From: JAVDCA01 sp963819385
GTDB lineage: Bacteria; Pseudomonadota; Alphaproteobacteria; Rhizobiales; Xanthobacteraceae
Reading direction: 5' to 3'
DNA length: 64,000 nt
Assembly: GCA_963819385.1 (NCBI GenBank)
Contig: CAWFVV010000003.1
Coordinates: forward strand, 992,001-1,056,000
Part shown: positions 26,893 through 41,800 of the stretch, in pieces
Layout of the letters: each line of letters begins with the position of its first letter
Numbering within the stretch: the first letter of the stretch is position 1
Made by a program: the position numbers and the translations under genes
Notes under the pieces: generated by a model
The model's input: only the letters and a program-made list of their open reading frames with translations
Told to the model about the DNA's origin: nothing
The model's database searches: none

Positions 26893-29800
26893 ATGGGGTC
26901 GAGCCGCCGCAAGCGGTCGGCGTTCAAGCGTTCCATTTTGGGAAAACTTTTCCCAGGGTGGGCTGGGCCCGGCGGGCGTGGCGATAAGCCGAAAATTGCG
27001 CGGGATCGTGCCCAGGCAAGGCGGCGCGCGTTTACGCTGGAAGTCATAGAGCCCCGATTACTAATGTCGGTGACGACCGGCGTCGATCCGCACGGGGTGC
27101 TGACGGTTCAGGGCGATGCAGCCGCCCACACGATCGCCCTCAATCAAACGGCGCTGACCGGCTCGGGCGCGACAATCGTCGCAACGCTCGACGGCGGGGC
27201 CCCGACAACCTTCCAGAACGTGCAGCAGATACAGGTCGCCGGAGGGAGCGGCGACGACACCGTCCAGCTGCAGGATGTCATCACGGTCAACGCGACCATT
27301 GACGGCGGGGGCGGCAACAACACCCTCATCGGACCAAATTCAGGCAGCACCTGGCTGTTGACCGGCAACGGCGCCGGCACCGTCGGCAACGTATCATTCG
27401 CCGGCATGCAAAACCTCACCGGCGGGGCCGGGAAGGACGATTTTCAGGTTGCGGCTCAGGGCGGTGTCACCGGATTGATCAACGGGGCCGGCGGCCAGGA
27501 CACCATCTCGGTCAAGGGTACCGCCGGCGACGACCAGTTCTTCCTCACCGGCGCAGGCTCCGGCCAAACCCAGTTCGGGACGACCAACAACACGGTCCCC
27601 GGATTTACCTTCGCCAATGCCGGCCTCGCGGCTTTCACCCTTGATACGGGCGCCGGACATGACTCGCTCACCGGCAACTCGCTCGACCCAAGCCTCAACG
27701 CGCAACTCACGGTCACCAGCGCCGACAGCTTCGCGCTACACGGCAGCATCCAGTCCGGAGGGCTGACCGTCACGGCGCCGAACGCCATCACGGGCGACGG
27801 ATCGGTGCAAACCAACGGTGGCGATCTGTCCTTGTCCGCCGAGACCATTGCGGTCGCGGCCTTGCCGGGAGCGACGATCGCGCTCGACACGCGCCACCTG
27901 GACTCTGGCGGCGCCACCATCGGCGATTCCGGCGACATCTCGCTCGAAGGCCGGAACATCTCGATCGGCCATGCCGATCTCCTGGCGAGTGTCGATGACG
28001 AGAGCGGTTTCGAGGCCGGTGCGATCGAGATGAAGACCGACGACACCGCCATCCGGCAGTCGTCCTATTTCTCGCCAGCCTTCGTCGCCAGCAAGGACGC
28101 CAGCATCGACATCGAGGAGTCCAGCATCCACGGCGGCGAGGTGTCGATCACCGCGACGGCCGAGGACCTCAATCTCTTCGACGATCTGCCCGACTATGTC
28201 GACAAGCTCGTCGGCAACGGCTTCAGCCTGCTCGGCCAGGTTCCCAGCATGCTGACCAGCCTGGTCACGGGAATCTCGGCGCAGGTGGACGTGCGCGCCT
28301 CCACGGCGACCATCGACCTGACCGGCACCGATATCGACAGCAGCGCGGCGGTGGACATCGCCGCGCACTCGGCCGCCAATGCATCGTTCCATATCGAGTT
28401 GGTGAGCAGCCCGCTTCAACCATACGTCACGTTCGCGATCGGCTACGGCGAAGCGCAGTCCACGGCGACCGCCACCCTCATCGGCAGCTCGATCACCGCT
28501 GACGAGGGAGTCAGCATCGACACGGGCGCGGAATCGGAAGCCGAGGTCAAGGCGGTCGGCGCCGCCAATGTGATCAGCATCCTCCCCGGCAACGCCAACA
28601 ACTTTGCGTTCTCGGTGGCGATCGGCAATACCAGCGAAACCTCCCACATCGCCGTCGATCAGACCTCCGCCATCACGTCGAAGCACGGCGCGGTCGCAAT
28701 CAACGCCGACAGCGAAGTGGTAAACTTCGATTGGGCTCAGTCGATCCAATACGAGGACGGCACCGCCGGGATCGGCATCGCCTTGTCGATCGACAAGGCC
28801 GATGTCTCGGCGCGGGTCGATGGCACGATCGACGCCTTCGGCGGCTCGGACGTCAGCTTCGACCAGTCCGGCGTGAACATCTCGGGCGACACCATCACGC
28901 TGCCGAACCTCGGCTTCGAGGAAAACCAAGCCGTGGTGTTCCACGCGCCGGACAGCGGCGCGTCCGTCGGCGGGCTCACCGACGGCGACACCTACTACGT
29001 CCATGTCCTCGATGCGGCGACCGGGCTCATTCAGCTGACCCAAGGGCTCGGCATCGATCTCGACAATGCCCACGTCGATCCTACGTCGACGCAGACGATC
29101 AGCCGCATCGCCACCCAGTCGTTCGATGGCGCCGCGGTCAGCAACAACAGCATCAGCGGTCTGTCCGGGCTCGCCGATGGCACGCAGGTGACCTACATCG
29201 GCAGCAGCAACGACCCGGGCACGAACACCAGCCCCGTCGGTGGCCTCGTGCAGGACCACGACTACCTGGTCGTCAACAATCCCGATGGCACGATCAGCCT
29301 GACCGATCCTACGGCGACTGATCCCTCCGCCATCGTCACTCTGACTCCGGGCGCCGGCACGCAGTTGTTCGTCTATTCGGACGACATCCAGTCGTTCAAC
29401 CCGAGCACGGCCGTCGACAGCGACGCCGACACGATCTACCTGCCCAATAACGGCCTCCAGACCGGCGACGCGATCGTCTACGCCGTCGATCCCACCAAGG
29501 AGTTGGCACCGGAGCCGGTCACGCTCCTGCACGCGGACGGCAGCGCCAGCGAATTGTTCGGCACGGTGACCACCGGCGACACGCCCATCACGGGCCTGGA
29601 GAACGGGCAGGTCTATTACGTCGTCAAGCTCGACGACAACACGATCCGCTTGACCACGTCGCGCGACGCCGCGTTGGCGGCCGCGCCGGTCGATCTCACC
29701 AGCGCGGGCGGCGGCAGCCTGGACTCGGAGGAGGCGGGCGTCCACGCCAAGCTCGAAGCCACCAACGAGGCCACCACGGAGGCCTCGATCGCGAACAGCG

Positions 29801-32800
29801 CGCTGGGCGGTGCGTTGGGCGGAGGATCGGTATTTGTGGACGGTCTCGTCGACGCCAACGCTCTCGCGAGCGGTCTGACGTCGGGCTTCGTCCTGTTGGC
29901 CAACGCCTCCGAGGCCACCAAGCTTCCCGACGCGCTGAGCAAGATCGCCGAGAGCCCCCTCGCCGGGGAGTTCGACCTCCATCGCGGGGACTGGCGCTCT
30001 CTCGGTCGTCTTCGCCGATCACACGGTCACGGCCGAGATCGGCTCGACCGCGCATATCGGCGTGACCAACGACTTCTCGGTCGGTGCCGAGGCCAACGAA
30101 TTCTCGCAGACCACGGTCGGGGCCGAGGCCTCGAAACCGGCGGAAGACCCGGGAAAAGGTATAGAGGGAGCGGAGGGCGTCGTCGCCGTCGGGATCGGCC
30201 TCGGCATCTACAACAACACCGTCCATGCCCTCGTGGATGCCGGCGCTACGATCGACGTCGGCGGTGCATTCAAGCTCGAGTCGGAGCTGGACTATCCGTA
30301 CCTCATCGATTCTCCGGTGGATTCGATCAATCCGGCCGACTACCTCAGGGACTTGGGTCCGGAAGGCTGGGCCTTCTTCAACGACGGAACGCTCGGCCTC
30401 GCGTCGAACCTGTTCAACTCGTTCATCACCGCGGAGGCGGAAGAAGCCGAGACCTCTGTCGGCGGCGCGTTCGGCATCACCGTCTACAACAACGAATCGA
30501 TAGCCAGCATCGGCAGCGGGGCGCAGATCAATCAGACGGCGGACAGTCGGTTCCGCAGCGGCGACCAGAGCGTCGAGGTCAACGCCGACACGGCAATGCA
30601 CCTGATCGAGATGGGCGGCATTGGCGGCCTGTCGCTCAATATCGAAGGGGGCGCCGAAGCGTTCGAGAAGTTCGACGAGAGCAAGTTCCTCGACGCCCTG
30701 ACCGAACTCGTCAATCCCTTCGGCGCCGAAGGCGAGAAGAGCGGCATCGGCGGGACGTTGTTGCTGAACATCACCGACAACAACACCCAGGCGACGGTCG
30801 AGGACGGCGCCCGGATCTACACCGGCGCAGGGTTGAATCTCGACGAGGAGGAGCGCGGCCTGACCGTCAAGGCCAGCCAGGACATTTTCAGCTTCGCTTT
30901 CGGCGAGGCCGGCGCGGCCGGCGAGAGCGGGTTCGGCGTGAGCGGAACGGCGCTCGTCGGCATTCTCGGCACGACGACCGTTGCCCAGGTGAGTGCCGAC
31001 GCGATCGTCGATGCTGCCGCGCTGCACGTGCATGCCGACGACAACATGGTCCGCATCGCAGTTGCGGGAGCCGTGGCGCTCGGCGAATCCGCGGGCATCG
31101 GCCTGACGGTGGGCGTCAACGAAATCACCCGCGACACCCGCGCGGTGATCGGCGCGACCGATCCGGGCGCGCCTTCCGAGCCCGATCTCAAGAGAAATTT
31201 CACGATCGAGGAAGGCGTCGACGTCGATGCCACCAGCGAGGGCGCGCTTTATGTCTTTGCGGTCGCGGGCGCGAAAGCCTCCGGCTCAGAGGAGCCGCCG
31301 CCGACGCAGCTCTTTTTCGGAAATGAAGCCGAACAAGGCGTCAGACAGGAGACCCAGGACGGGGAAGCCGACCTGTCCGTGGGGCTGGCCGGCGCGCTCT
31401 CGATCAACCTCGTGACCGACGACGTGCAGGCGTCGATCGCCGACGCCGGCGAGCTCGAAGCCGGAAGCGTAGCGGTGACCAGCGACAACGCCAGCGACCT
31501 CGTCGTCGCGACCGGCGGCCTGGCATTCGCGGAGGCGGGGGATTCGGGGGGCACGAGATCCGAGGGGGGCACGGCCGCCGGACTGGCCGGCGCCGTCAGC
31601 TACAATCAGCTGACCGGAACGACCCGTTCGTTCATTCAGTCGACCGATCTCGACCTCACGGCATCGAGCGGCGATGTGCTGCTCATCGAAGCGCAGCGAT
31701 CCGGCGACATCATCTCGGTTGCGGCCAGCGGGGCCGGGGCCCACGCCACGGGGGCGGAGCTGGAGGGGTCGTCGGGCAAAGCCATCACGGTGGCGGGATC
31801 GGTGTCGGTCAACAACGTCGAGGACACCACCGAGGCGCTGCTCATCGATTCCGGAGCCGTGCTGGCAGGCGGCGATGCGACGATCAGCGCCGTCAGCGAC
31901 CCTCTGATCGTTGCCATCGCGGGTGGGCTGGCATTCTCGTTGGCCAAAGGCGGGGAGACGACGGATGCGACGGCCCTGGCGTTTGGCGTCGCGCTCGGGG
32001 TCAACGAGATCGACGGGGACGTGCGTGCCCGGCTCGATGATGCGACGATCGAGATCGGCGGGGCGGGCGAGCTGACCGTCACGGCGACGTCGAATGCGAC
32101 CATCGTCGGCATTACGCTGGGCAGCGCCGTGAGCGCTGCCGTCGGCGAGGAGGGCGGCGACAGCATTGCCGGCACCGGCGCAGGCTCGCTCTCGATCAAT
32201 ACCATCGATGTGCGGACCGAGGCATCGATCGCAAACGACAGCAATGTCACGGCGGGCAGCGTCGCGGTCACGGCGCAGGATCAATCGCATATCACCGCGC
32301 TTGCCGGCGGCATCGCCGTGGCAGCCGGCATCTCCGGCGAAGGTTCCGCCAAGACCGTCGCGGCCGGTGCGGCATTCTCCATCAACTGGATCGGCGGCGG
32401 CGACGGCAACCACGTCTGGGCGACCATCGAAGACTCGGACGTCCGCGCGCACGGCGATGTCACTCTCACCGCCGACGAGAACGCCAGCATCGTCAATCTG
32501 GCCATCGGCGCAGCGGGCAGCGCCAGCGTCTCAACCGACGGGACGGCCGTGGCCGGCTCTCTGGCCGGATCGATCTCGGCCAACCGGATCCGCAGCAACA
32601 ATCAGGCGCGGATCAAGAACAGCAGCGTCGATGCTGACGGCGAGGTCAGGGCCAGCAGCACCGATGGGGCCCATATCGTCGCCGACGCCGGCGGCTTTGC
32701 GCTGGCGCTTGCCGCCAGTGGCGACAGCAACGCCATCAGCATCGGGGTGGGTGCTTCGATTGCGGTCAATGACATCGGCGTCGATCTGCTGGCCGCCGTC

Positions 32801-35800
32801 GACGAGAACTCGATCGTCGACGCGAGCAGCCTCACCCTCACCGCCTCGTCGGACTCCACCATCGAGGCGCAGACCCTGGTTGGCAGCGCTGCCGTTTCGG
32901 TGAGCGAGGATGGCGCCGAGGCTTATTCAGGCGGGGCTGCGTTCGCGGTCAATTTGATTGCCGATACTACCCATGCCGAGGTCGACGATTTACAGGTCGA
33001 GCTTCACAGCGGGGCGGTGACGGTCACAGCGACCGATACCTCGAGCATCGTCTCGGATACCGGGAGCGCGGCTCTGGCGGTCGCGGCGAGCACCACTGAA
33101 TCTCTGGCTATCAGCCTCGGTGTCGGCGTCTCCGTCAATACCATCAGCGACGACGTCGCGGCGGAGATCGACGGCTCCACGATCACATCGATGGCGGGGG
33201 TCGATGTCGAGGCGACCTTTGCTGCAGACATATTCGGCTTTTCGTACGGCCTTGCCGGTGCGATCGGCGGCGGCGTCGAGGACCTGGGGGTTGGAATAGC
33301 GGGCGCGGGTTCGATCTCCGTTGCGACGATCGCCGGCAACACGACGGCTGCCATCACGGACAGCACCGTGGATGCAGGCGGCAACGTGACGGTCCACGCC
33401 ACCGATAGCGCCACGATCGATACGTTTTCGGGCGCGGCGGCCCTGGGTGTGGGAGCCAGCGAAGACATCGGCGTCGGGGTGGCTGTCGGCGTTTCCGTCG
33501 CGACCGACGACATCAGCGGGAGCACCACCGCGGCGATCGACGGCAGCACCGTCGAGAATGCCGGCGATGTCAGCGTTGAAGCGATTTCCACCGAGACCGT
33601 CCATGCCGTGACTCTCGGCGGGGCGGCTGCCGTCGGGGTGGGGCTCGAGACCGCGGGCGTGGCGATCGCCGGCGCCGGCGCCGTATCGGTCAACGATGTC
33701 CACACCGCGGTCACGGCGCGTGCCGAGGATTCGCACATCGACGCCACGGGTGCGGTCGTCATCAGCGCAAGCGATGCGTCGGCGATCACGGCCGACGCCG
33801 GCGGCTTCGCCCTGGCGCTGGGCGCCAGCGGCGACGCCCTCGGAATCGCCGTCGGCGTGGGGGCTTCGCTGGCGGTCAACGACATCGGCATCGACGTCCT
33901 CGCCGCCGTCGACGATACCGAGGTCAACGCCGGAAATCTGACCGTCGCCGCCTCGTCGGATGCCTCGATCGACGCGCTCAGCTTCGTCGGCACCGCGGCT
34001 GTCGCGATCGGCTCGTTTTCGCTGGGCGTGGCAGGCGGCGGCGCAGTGGCCGTCAACAGCATCTCCAACACGGTTGGGGCACGGATATCGGACGGCTCGC
34101 AGATCGATCTCAGCAGCGGAGAGCTCAGCGTCACCGCGCGCGATTCGTCGCACATCGATGCGAATTCCGGCGGCGCGGCGCTGGCGCTGGCCATCAGTCC
34201 CGGTGGCATCGCGGCCGGCATTTCGTTCGGAGCGGCCCTCGCCGTCAACACCATCAGCAACGGCATCTCGGCGGAAATCGACAATTCCACGGTCACGTCC
34301 CCCGCGGGGGTGAGCGTCGAAGCCACGTCCACTGCGGGCATCAGCGCCTTTGCGTTCGGCCTCGCGGGTGCCGTGGCCGCGGGTGCGGGACCGGGGAGCA
34401 TCGCCCTTGGCGGTGCCGGTTCGGGCTCGATCGATACCATCGCCGACAGCGTTACGGCGCACATCGACGACAGCACGGTCGATGCGGGCGGCAATCTGAC
34501 GGTCAGCGCGATCGACAACGCCAGCATCGACGCGTCGTCGGCCGGCGTAGCCGTGGCGGTTGCCGTCAGCCTCGATCTGGCAGGGGCGGGGGCTGTCGGC
34601 CTCTCCATCGCGATCAACGACATCAATGACAGCACCATCGCGTCGATCGACGGCAGTACCGTCCACGACGCCGGCAGCGTCAACGTAACCGCCAACTCGA
34701 CCGCAACCGTCGGCGGCGTCACCATCGCGGGTGCCGCGGCTGCCGGCGTCGGAATCAATGCTGCCGGGGTCGCCATCGCGGGTGCAGGCGCAATCTCGAT
34801 CAACAATATCCACGATGACATCGAGGCGCTGGTCCAAAATTCCACGATCAGCCACACCGGTGCCATCGAGATCAGCGCAACCGATGCATCCGCGATCACC
34901 GCTGATGCGGGCGGCTTTGCGCTGGCAATTGCGGCGTCTGTCGAAGGCCTCGCGATCGCCTTCGGGATCGGTGCGTCGATCGCCATCAACGACATCGGCG
35001 ATACCGTGCTCGCCGGTGTCGAGAACAGTCAGCTCCTCGACGTCGGTGGACTTAGCGTCACCGCTACCTCGACGTCCTCGATCGACGCGCTGAGCATCAT
35101 TGCCAGCGGCGCCGTCGCCATCAGCGGGACAGGCGCCGGGGCCATTGCAGGCGCGGCCGCGATGTCGGTCAACACGATCAACAACACCACGCATGCCGAG
35201 GTCGACGGTTCGCAGGTCACGCTCGACGCTGGGAGCGTTACGGTCGAGGCGAGCGACGCTTCGTCGATCGATGCCGATTCCGGCAGTGCGGCAATCGCGG
35301 TGGCGGTGGGTGTGGCCGCAGTCGGGCTCTCGGTTGCACTCGGGGCGGGCCTCTCCGTCAACAACGTCGGCAACGATGTCGAGGCGACAATCGACGGGTC
35401 AACGGTTTCGTCCACGGGCGGGGTGAGCGTCGAAGCCACGTCTACGACGAGCATAACCGCGTTTTCGTTCGGCATCGCGGGTGCGGTGGCCGGCGGCGCC
35501 GGCGGCGGCGGTGCGCTCGCCGGCGCCGGTTCGGGCTCCGGTGCGTTCATCGGCAACACCACGAAGGCGCTCATCAGCGACAGCACGGTCGATGCGGGCG
35601 GTGACGTGACGGTCACGGCCACCGATAGCGCCGCGATCGAGACGGTGGCTGGCTCGGTAGCCGCGGCGGTCGGTGTAGGCGGCGTCCTGGCTGTATCCGT
35701 GGCGATTGGTCTGTCCGTGTCGGTCAACGACATCACCGACCACACGAGCGCCCTGATCGAAAACAGCACCTTCGCGGATGCCGGTGACGTCACCGTGGCC

Positions 35801-38800
35801 GCCGACTCGACGGCGACCATCGACGCGATAACGGTGGTCGGCGCGGTCGCTGTCGGCGTCGGCGTCGGCGGCATCGTCGGGCTTGCCGGAGCCATCTCCG
35901 GTGCTGGCGCAATATCGGTGAACACGATCGACAATACGCTCGAGGCGGCTGCGGAGCATTCCGATTTCGCCCTGCGCAGCGGCGCCGACTTCAGCGTCAT
36001 CGCGGACGACGGCAGCCACTTGACGGCGTCTGCTACGTCAGTGTCGGTCGCAGTGGCTGTCGGCATAGGCATCGTGGCAGGCGGAATAGCAGTCGCGGTC
36101 GGAGCGTCGGTCGCGGCGAACGACATCGGCGACATCACGACGGCGCTGGTCGACGATGTCACGGCTGCCCCGCCTGCTGGACAAACCATGGGCCAGTTCG
36201 AGGTTGCGGCCGACTCCGACGCGAGCATCACTTCGATTTCAGTGAGCGCGGCCGGCGCCGTCGCCGTCGCGGCCGGGATCGGGGCGGGCATTTCGCTCAG
36301 CGGTGCTGGTGCCGCTTCCGTCAACGCCATTGGGAATACGACCCAAGCCGAGGTGGAGAACAGCCACATCGGTCCGGCCCGCCTGGTCACCGTCGAGGCG
36401 AGCAATAACGGGGATATCGAGGCCACGGCGGTGGGTGCCGCCATCACGGTATCGGCTGCCCTCGCGGCGGGGTCGCTGAGCTTCGGCCTCTCGCTGACGG
36501 ACAACGAAATCCACAACGTCACCCTCGCCGAGGTCGAGAATTCCAGCCTCACGAGCGTGGGGGCCGCCTCGGTGCATGCCGCTTCGACCGGGCATATCGA
36601 CGCGAACTCCATCGGCGCGGCCATTTCGATCGCGGGCGGCGGCGGCGCCATCGCGGGCGCGATCGTGGCCAGCATCGCCAACAACGCGATTACCAACAGC
36701 ACGCAGGCGCTGGTGCTCGACAGCGCAGGTCCGGGCCAGGGGCTGCTGGCGGCCGGCGACATCAGCATCGATGCCAGCGATGTCACCAGCATCCACGCCG
36801 TCGACGTGGCGGCGAGCGTGTCCGTCGCGCTCGGCGCCATAGCGGGTGCGATCTCGGTCGCGGCATCGCCCGCGACCAACACGATCGACAACCTCGTGCG
36901 CGCCAATATCGACGCCTCGAACGTGGCGTCGACCGGCGGAAACATCGACGCTACCGCCACGTCGAACAACGACATCGAGGCGACGTCCCAGGCTTATTCA
37001 CTTGCCGCCTCGCTCGGCGCGAGCGGCGCCGGCGCCGGCTCCAGCGCCAATAACCTGATCGGCGAGGGCAGCGATCCGGCTACCCGGCAGACCACTGAAG
37101 CATCGATCACCGGCGGCTCCACGGTCAGCGCCAGTGGCACGGTCACCGTCGAGGCACATGACGTCTCGAACATCAGCGCCCTGGTCCTCGCACTGGCGGC
37201 GGCGGGCGGCGCCGGTTCGGCGGCCCTCGGCATCTCGCTCAGCGACAACCAGATCGGGGGTACCGTCGCGGCGCACATCGACAATTCGTCTGTGACCTCG
37301 ACGCAGGACAACATCGTCGTTTCCGCGTCCGCCGTTCAGACGGTCGACGTGCAGTCGGTCGGCGTCGCGGCGTCCAACGGGCTGAGTGCGTCCGGCGCTC
37401 AGGCCGATTCGAAATTGACCGACACCGTGGAAGCCTATGCGCATTCGGCCACGCTGACAGCCTTCGGCAAGGTCACGGTGGAGGCGAGCTCGAGCCACAC
37501 CGGCACCGCCAGCACCGACAGTGTCGGCGCCGGCGCCCTCGATTTTGCGATCGCGCTGCCGAGCGTCGAGATCGGCGGCAGCACGCTCGCCTTCGTCGAT
37601 GGCATCAGCACCGTCGTGGCGCCCGGCGGCCTCGACATCACGGCCTATTCCAACGCGGTTGCCAGCGCGGACGCGGTGCCGCTGGCCGTCGGCCTGATCA
37701 ATGTCGGAACGACCGGAGCAAAAACGACGGTCGATCGTCTCACCGACGCGCACCTGGGCGCGGCGTTCGACGATGGCAACAACACGGCGAGCAGCATCAC
37801 GGCCGGCAACGTCAGCATCAGCGCCAGCTCGGACACCAGCGCCAACGCCACTGCCCACGGCGGCGGCGGCGGCGGGATATCGATCAACGTCTACGTCGTA
37901 GAGGCAGACAACAGCAGCGACGTTCGCGCCTATGTCGGCGCCAATGCTGCGCTCAGCGTCGATTCGCTTGATGTCGTGGCGAACGCCAACTCGCGCACCG
38001 CGAATACCAATTCGCTCATCGTTTCCATCAGCGTAGTCGATGCCGCCGGCACGAATTCGACGGCCAACGTCGGCGGCGTCACCGAAGCCTTCATCGGCAG
38101 CAACAGCACCGTCGCGAGCAGCGGCACGGTCTCCATCCTCGGGGAAAGCGGCAAGACCAACGCTACTGCGCAAGCCACGCTGGGACAGGGTGGCATTCTG
38201 GCCGGCATCGGCGGCACCGTATCGCACGCCGACGATACGAGTTCGACCACCGCATCGGTGCGCGACGGCGCGCATATCGGTGCCGGCGAACTCGACATCA
38301 AGACCGATTTCAAAGGATTCGGCTACCGCCAGCGGGTTCGTGGCGGGAGGTGGCCTCATCGAGGCGCAGGGCGTCGCGGCGGAGAGCGACGTCACGCCGA
38401 CGAACAAGGCTTATGTCGGCAACGACGTGCAGATCACGACCAGTGGCGATGTCAGCATCGTGGCGCTGGCCGAGTCGGCCGAAGGCCATGCCGACGCGTC
38501 GTCCGTCGGCGGAGGCCTTGCGGCGGTCGGCGTCGGTAACGGTACGCTGAACATCGTGCCGACCGTGCTCGCATTCATCGGCGGCAACACGACGACGATC
38601 CATACCGGTGGCAATCTCATCGTTTCGGCGGACCTGCCGGTCCAGCAAAACGCCACCCCGCTGGGCGACACCTTCGACCCGTCGGATGTCAACACGTCGG
38701 CGGACACCATCACGTTCGAGGACCACGGTCTGCAGACCGGCGATGTCGTCAGCTACGACACCGACGGAAACAGCGCCATCACGACCTTCACGGGTCCGCT

Positions 38801-41800
38801 GAGCACGACGCGCAATTTCACCGTCATCGCCAAGGACGCCAACACGCTGCAGCTCGGCGACACCTTCAGCGGCACGCCGATCGACGACAGCAATCCGTTC
38901 GGGGCGCCCGCCGGCGCTTCCGGCGTCGACGCGGCACGCGACATCATCGTGTTCGCCACGCCTGACAACTTCGAGACCGGCGATGCGGTACGCTACGACA
39001 ACGATGGCGCGCTGCAACTGGTCGGCGGCCTCAACCAGGGCACCGGCGACAGCGGCATTTTCTACGTCCGCAAGATCGACGACCGTACCATCAAGCTCAC
39101 GCAGACGCGGGACGAGGCACTGGTCGCGCCGACCGGCTTCAATGTCGGGCCGAACCTGATTACCGGCGGCGATACCCTGAATATTGCCAACAGCTACACG
39201 GGCGGCCAACAGCTGACCTATCGGGCGCCGGCATCAGTCGAATTCAACAGCAAGGCCGTCGATTTCGACAACACCAACACCCAGACCTATACCAGCGTCG
39301 ACAACAACATCATCTTTCTCGGCGAAGATACGAACGGTGACGGCGTCGCGGACAAGGGCCTCGCCGCCAGACATGCAGACCGGCGAGAAGGTCACCTACT
39401 ACGCGGACAATCCGAACGATCCGATCGGCGGGCTCGTCAGCGGCCATTCGTATTACGTCATCAAGCTCAACGATTTCCAGATTCAGCTGGCGGCCACGCT
39501 CGACGGGACCAGCTCGAACGACGGCGGCAACATCGACGTCACGCCGATCGCGCTCAACCCCGACAAGTCGGATGTGGGCGCCAGGGTGCAGCACATGCTC
39601 GTGCCGCAGGCGCTCGGCGGGCTCACCGACGGCGTGACCTACACGGTGTTCAACCCGACCTCGAGCTCGTTCCAGCTGAAGGATTCGACCGGCGCGCTGG
39701 TGACCGGCCTCTCGCTCGACGGGGCCACGGGCACGCATTTCCTGAACGAGGAAGGCGGGATCGATCTTACCCCCACCGGCCAGGAGTTCGAACGCGACGA
39801 TCGGCGGGGCGACGACGGCGGGCGACGTGCTCAAGCTCGACATCCGCTGGGTCTCCCCCGTCGATGGTACCGACCAGGCGGCGACGGTGAGCTATACGGT
39901 GCAGAACCACGACACCATCGCCAATGTCGTGTCGGGCCTGCTGGCCTCCGCGCAGGGCAACGCGAAGCTTGCCGGGGCGGGCTTTACGTTCACGACGAAC
40001 GGCGACGTGCTCGCCGTCAACAACCCCAACGCCTACACGGTCACCGGCAAGGTGACCGGAACCAGCGAGACACTCGCCGTCGCGGAGCTCGAAAACAGCC
40101 TGCACCTGGACCTCGTCAGCGCGAGTGACGGCGCGAACAAGCTGCTCGGAGAGATCGACGAGCTCGCGAACCCGATCACCCCCGGCGCCTCGTTGCGCGA
40201 CATCCATCCGCCGACGGACAGCGGGGTCTCGACCGTATCGGCGAGCGGCGGCGCTTTCGGTTTCGCCGGCGTCAGCGTTCCGACCGCCGTGGCGACCTTC
40301 ACGCCGACCGTGCAGGCATCCGATGCCGCCGACCTGCTCGATGTGGCCGGCGACGTGTCGATCACGGCGCATTCCGCCGGCTTCGTCTCGGCATTCGCGG
40401 ACTCGACGGCCGCCGGGTTCGTCGGCGTCGGCGCCTCCAGCGCCACCGTGAATTACACCAACGTGGCGAACGCCCTCCTCGCGAACGGTGTCGACATCAT
40501 CGCGGGCGGCGATTTCGCGCTCGACGCACTGAGCGAGATGACGACCCGTGTCACCTCGCAAGCATTGGGTGCCGGGTTTATCGGCGTTGCCTCGGCGGAC
40601 GGCACCACCCATCTGCACAGCGACACGGACGTGACGGTCGGCAGCGACGCGGATATCAGTGCGCGCACCGTCAGCCTCGACGCGGAGGTCACGAAGCTCG
40701 ACGCGTTCGCGCACTCGGCTGCTACCGCCGGCGGCTTCGCCGGTGGTGCGGGCTCCAATGCGGAAAACGATCTCCATTCGGACACAAACGTGCTGCTCGA
40801 GGGCGACGACTCGAGCCACGCGCTGATCGACGCCCTGGAAGGCGTCGATATTCACGCCTTGCATACGGGCGTTCTCGTCGATCGCGAGGCCGATCACGCC
40901 TTCTATGGCCTCTTCGGCGGCAGCGGCGCCAGTGGCGACAATGACGGCGAGCTGACCAACACCGTCGACGGCGATTCCGGCGTCACCATCGTCACGGCGC
41001 CGCGTGCGAGCGCGGCGACGAGCGGCGTTGTGCCGCCGACGACGCTCGACACCGACCTGCCGGCGGGCTTCGGCAGCGTCGCCGTGCTGGTCAAGGCCAA
41101 CAATGGCAGCGTGGACATCAGAGACGGCAATAACCTCAACACCGACGCACGCAACATCAACTGGAACTCCGACATCACGGTCAGCGCGGGGCCGGCACCC
41201 GAGCTCGTGGTCGGGCCGGACGGCCGCGTGATCAGCGCGACCAACATCACCGTCGACGGTATTGCCAACCCGGCGGCGGGGACCGATCTCAGCGGCTTCG
41301 GCGCCGTCAACGTGGCGGACATCACCAACTCCGCGTCCGGCGAGATCGTGTTCGAGGCGGGCAACTCGATTACCGGCGGACACCTCGCGGGCGATCATTG
41401 GTGGGGCACGTTCACGTTCTTCGACAATTACCAGAGCGTGCGCATCATCAACGAGTTGGCGCTGGACCTGATCATCAACAATATCGACCTGATCCAGGTC
41501 CCGTCGCAGCCGAAAGTCCTTCTGGATACGACACCACCGGCGAAAACCGAGAACGCCAACGACTCCGTCAAGGTGCAGTTCGCGATCGTCCAGGGACGGG
41601 TGCCCTCGGTCATCGATATCCGCGACCTCAACCTGCAGCCCAATGCCGCCGCCGATCCGTCGAATATCATCCTTGCCGGTGGTGGACTGCCGGGCACGAA
41701 CGACGCGGCCATCGAAAATCCGGCCGGCGATACTCGCATCCTGAACACGCTGGGCGATATCCTGTCGGAGCCGCCGGCGGGTTCGCAATCGATCATCCGT

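Noticed and set aside
32681..36026. Regularly spaced repeats as a CRISPR array
   Set aside because: The period is 1,110 bp, the repeats are coding and divergent, and no spacer structure or cas genes exist.
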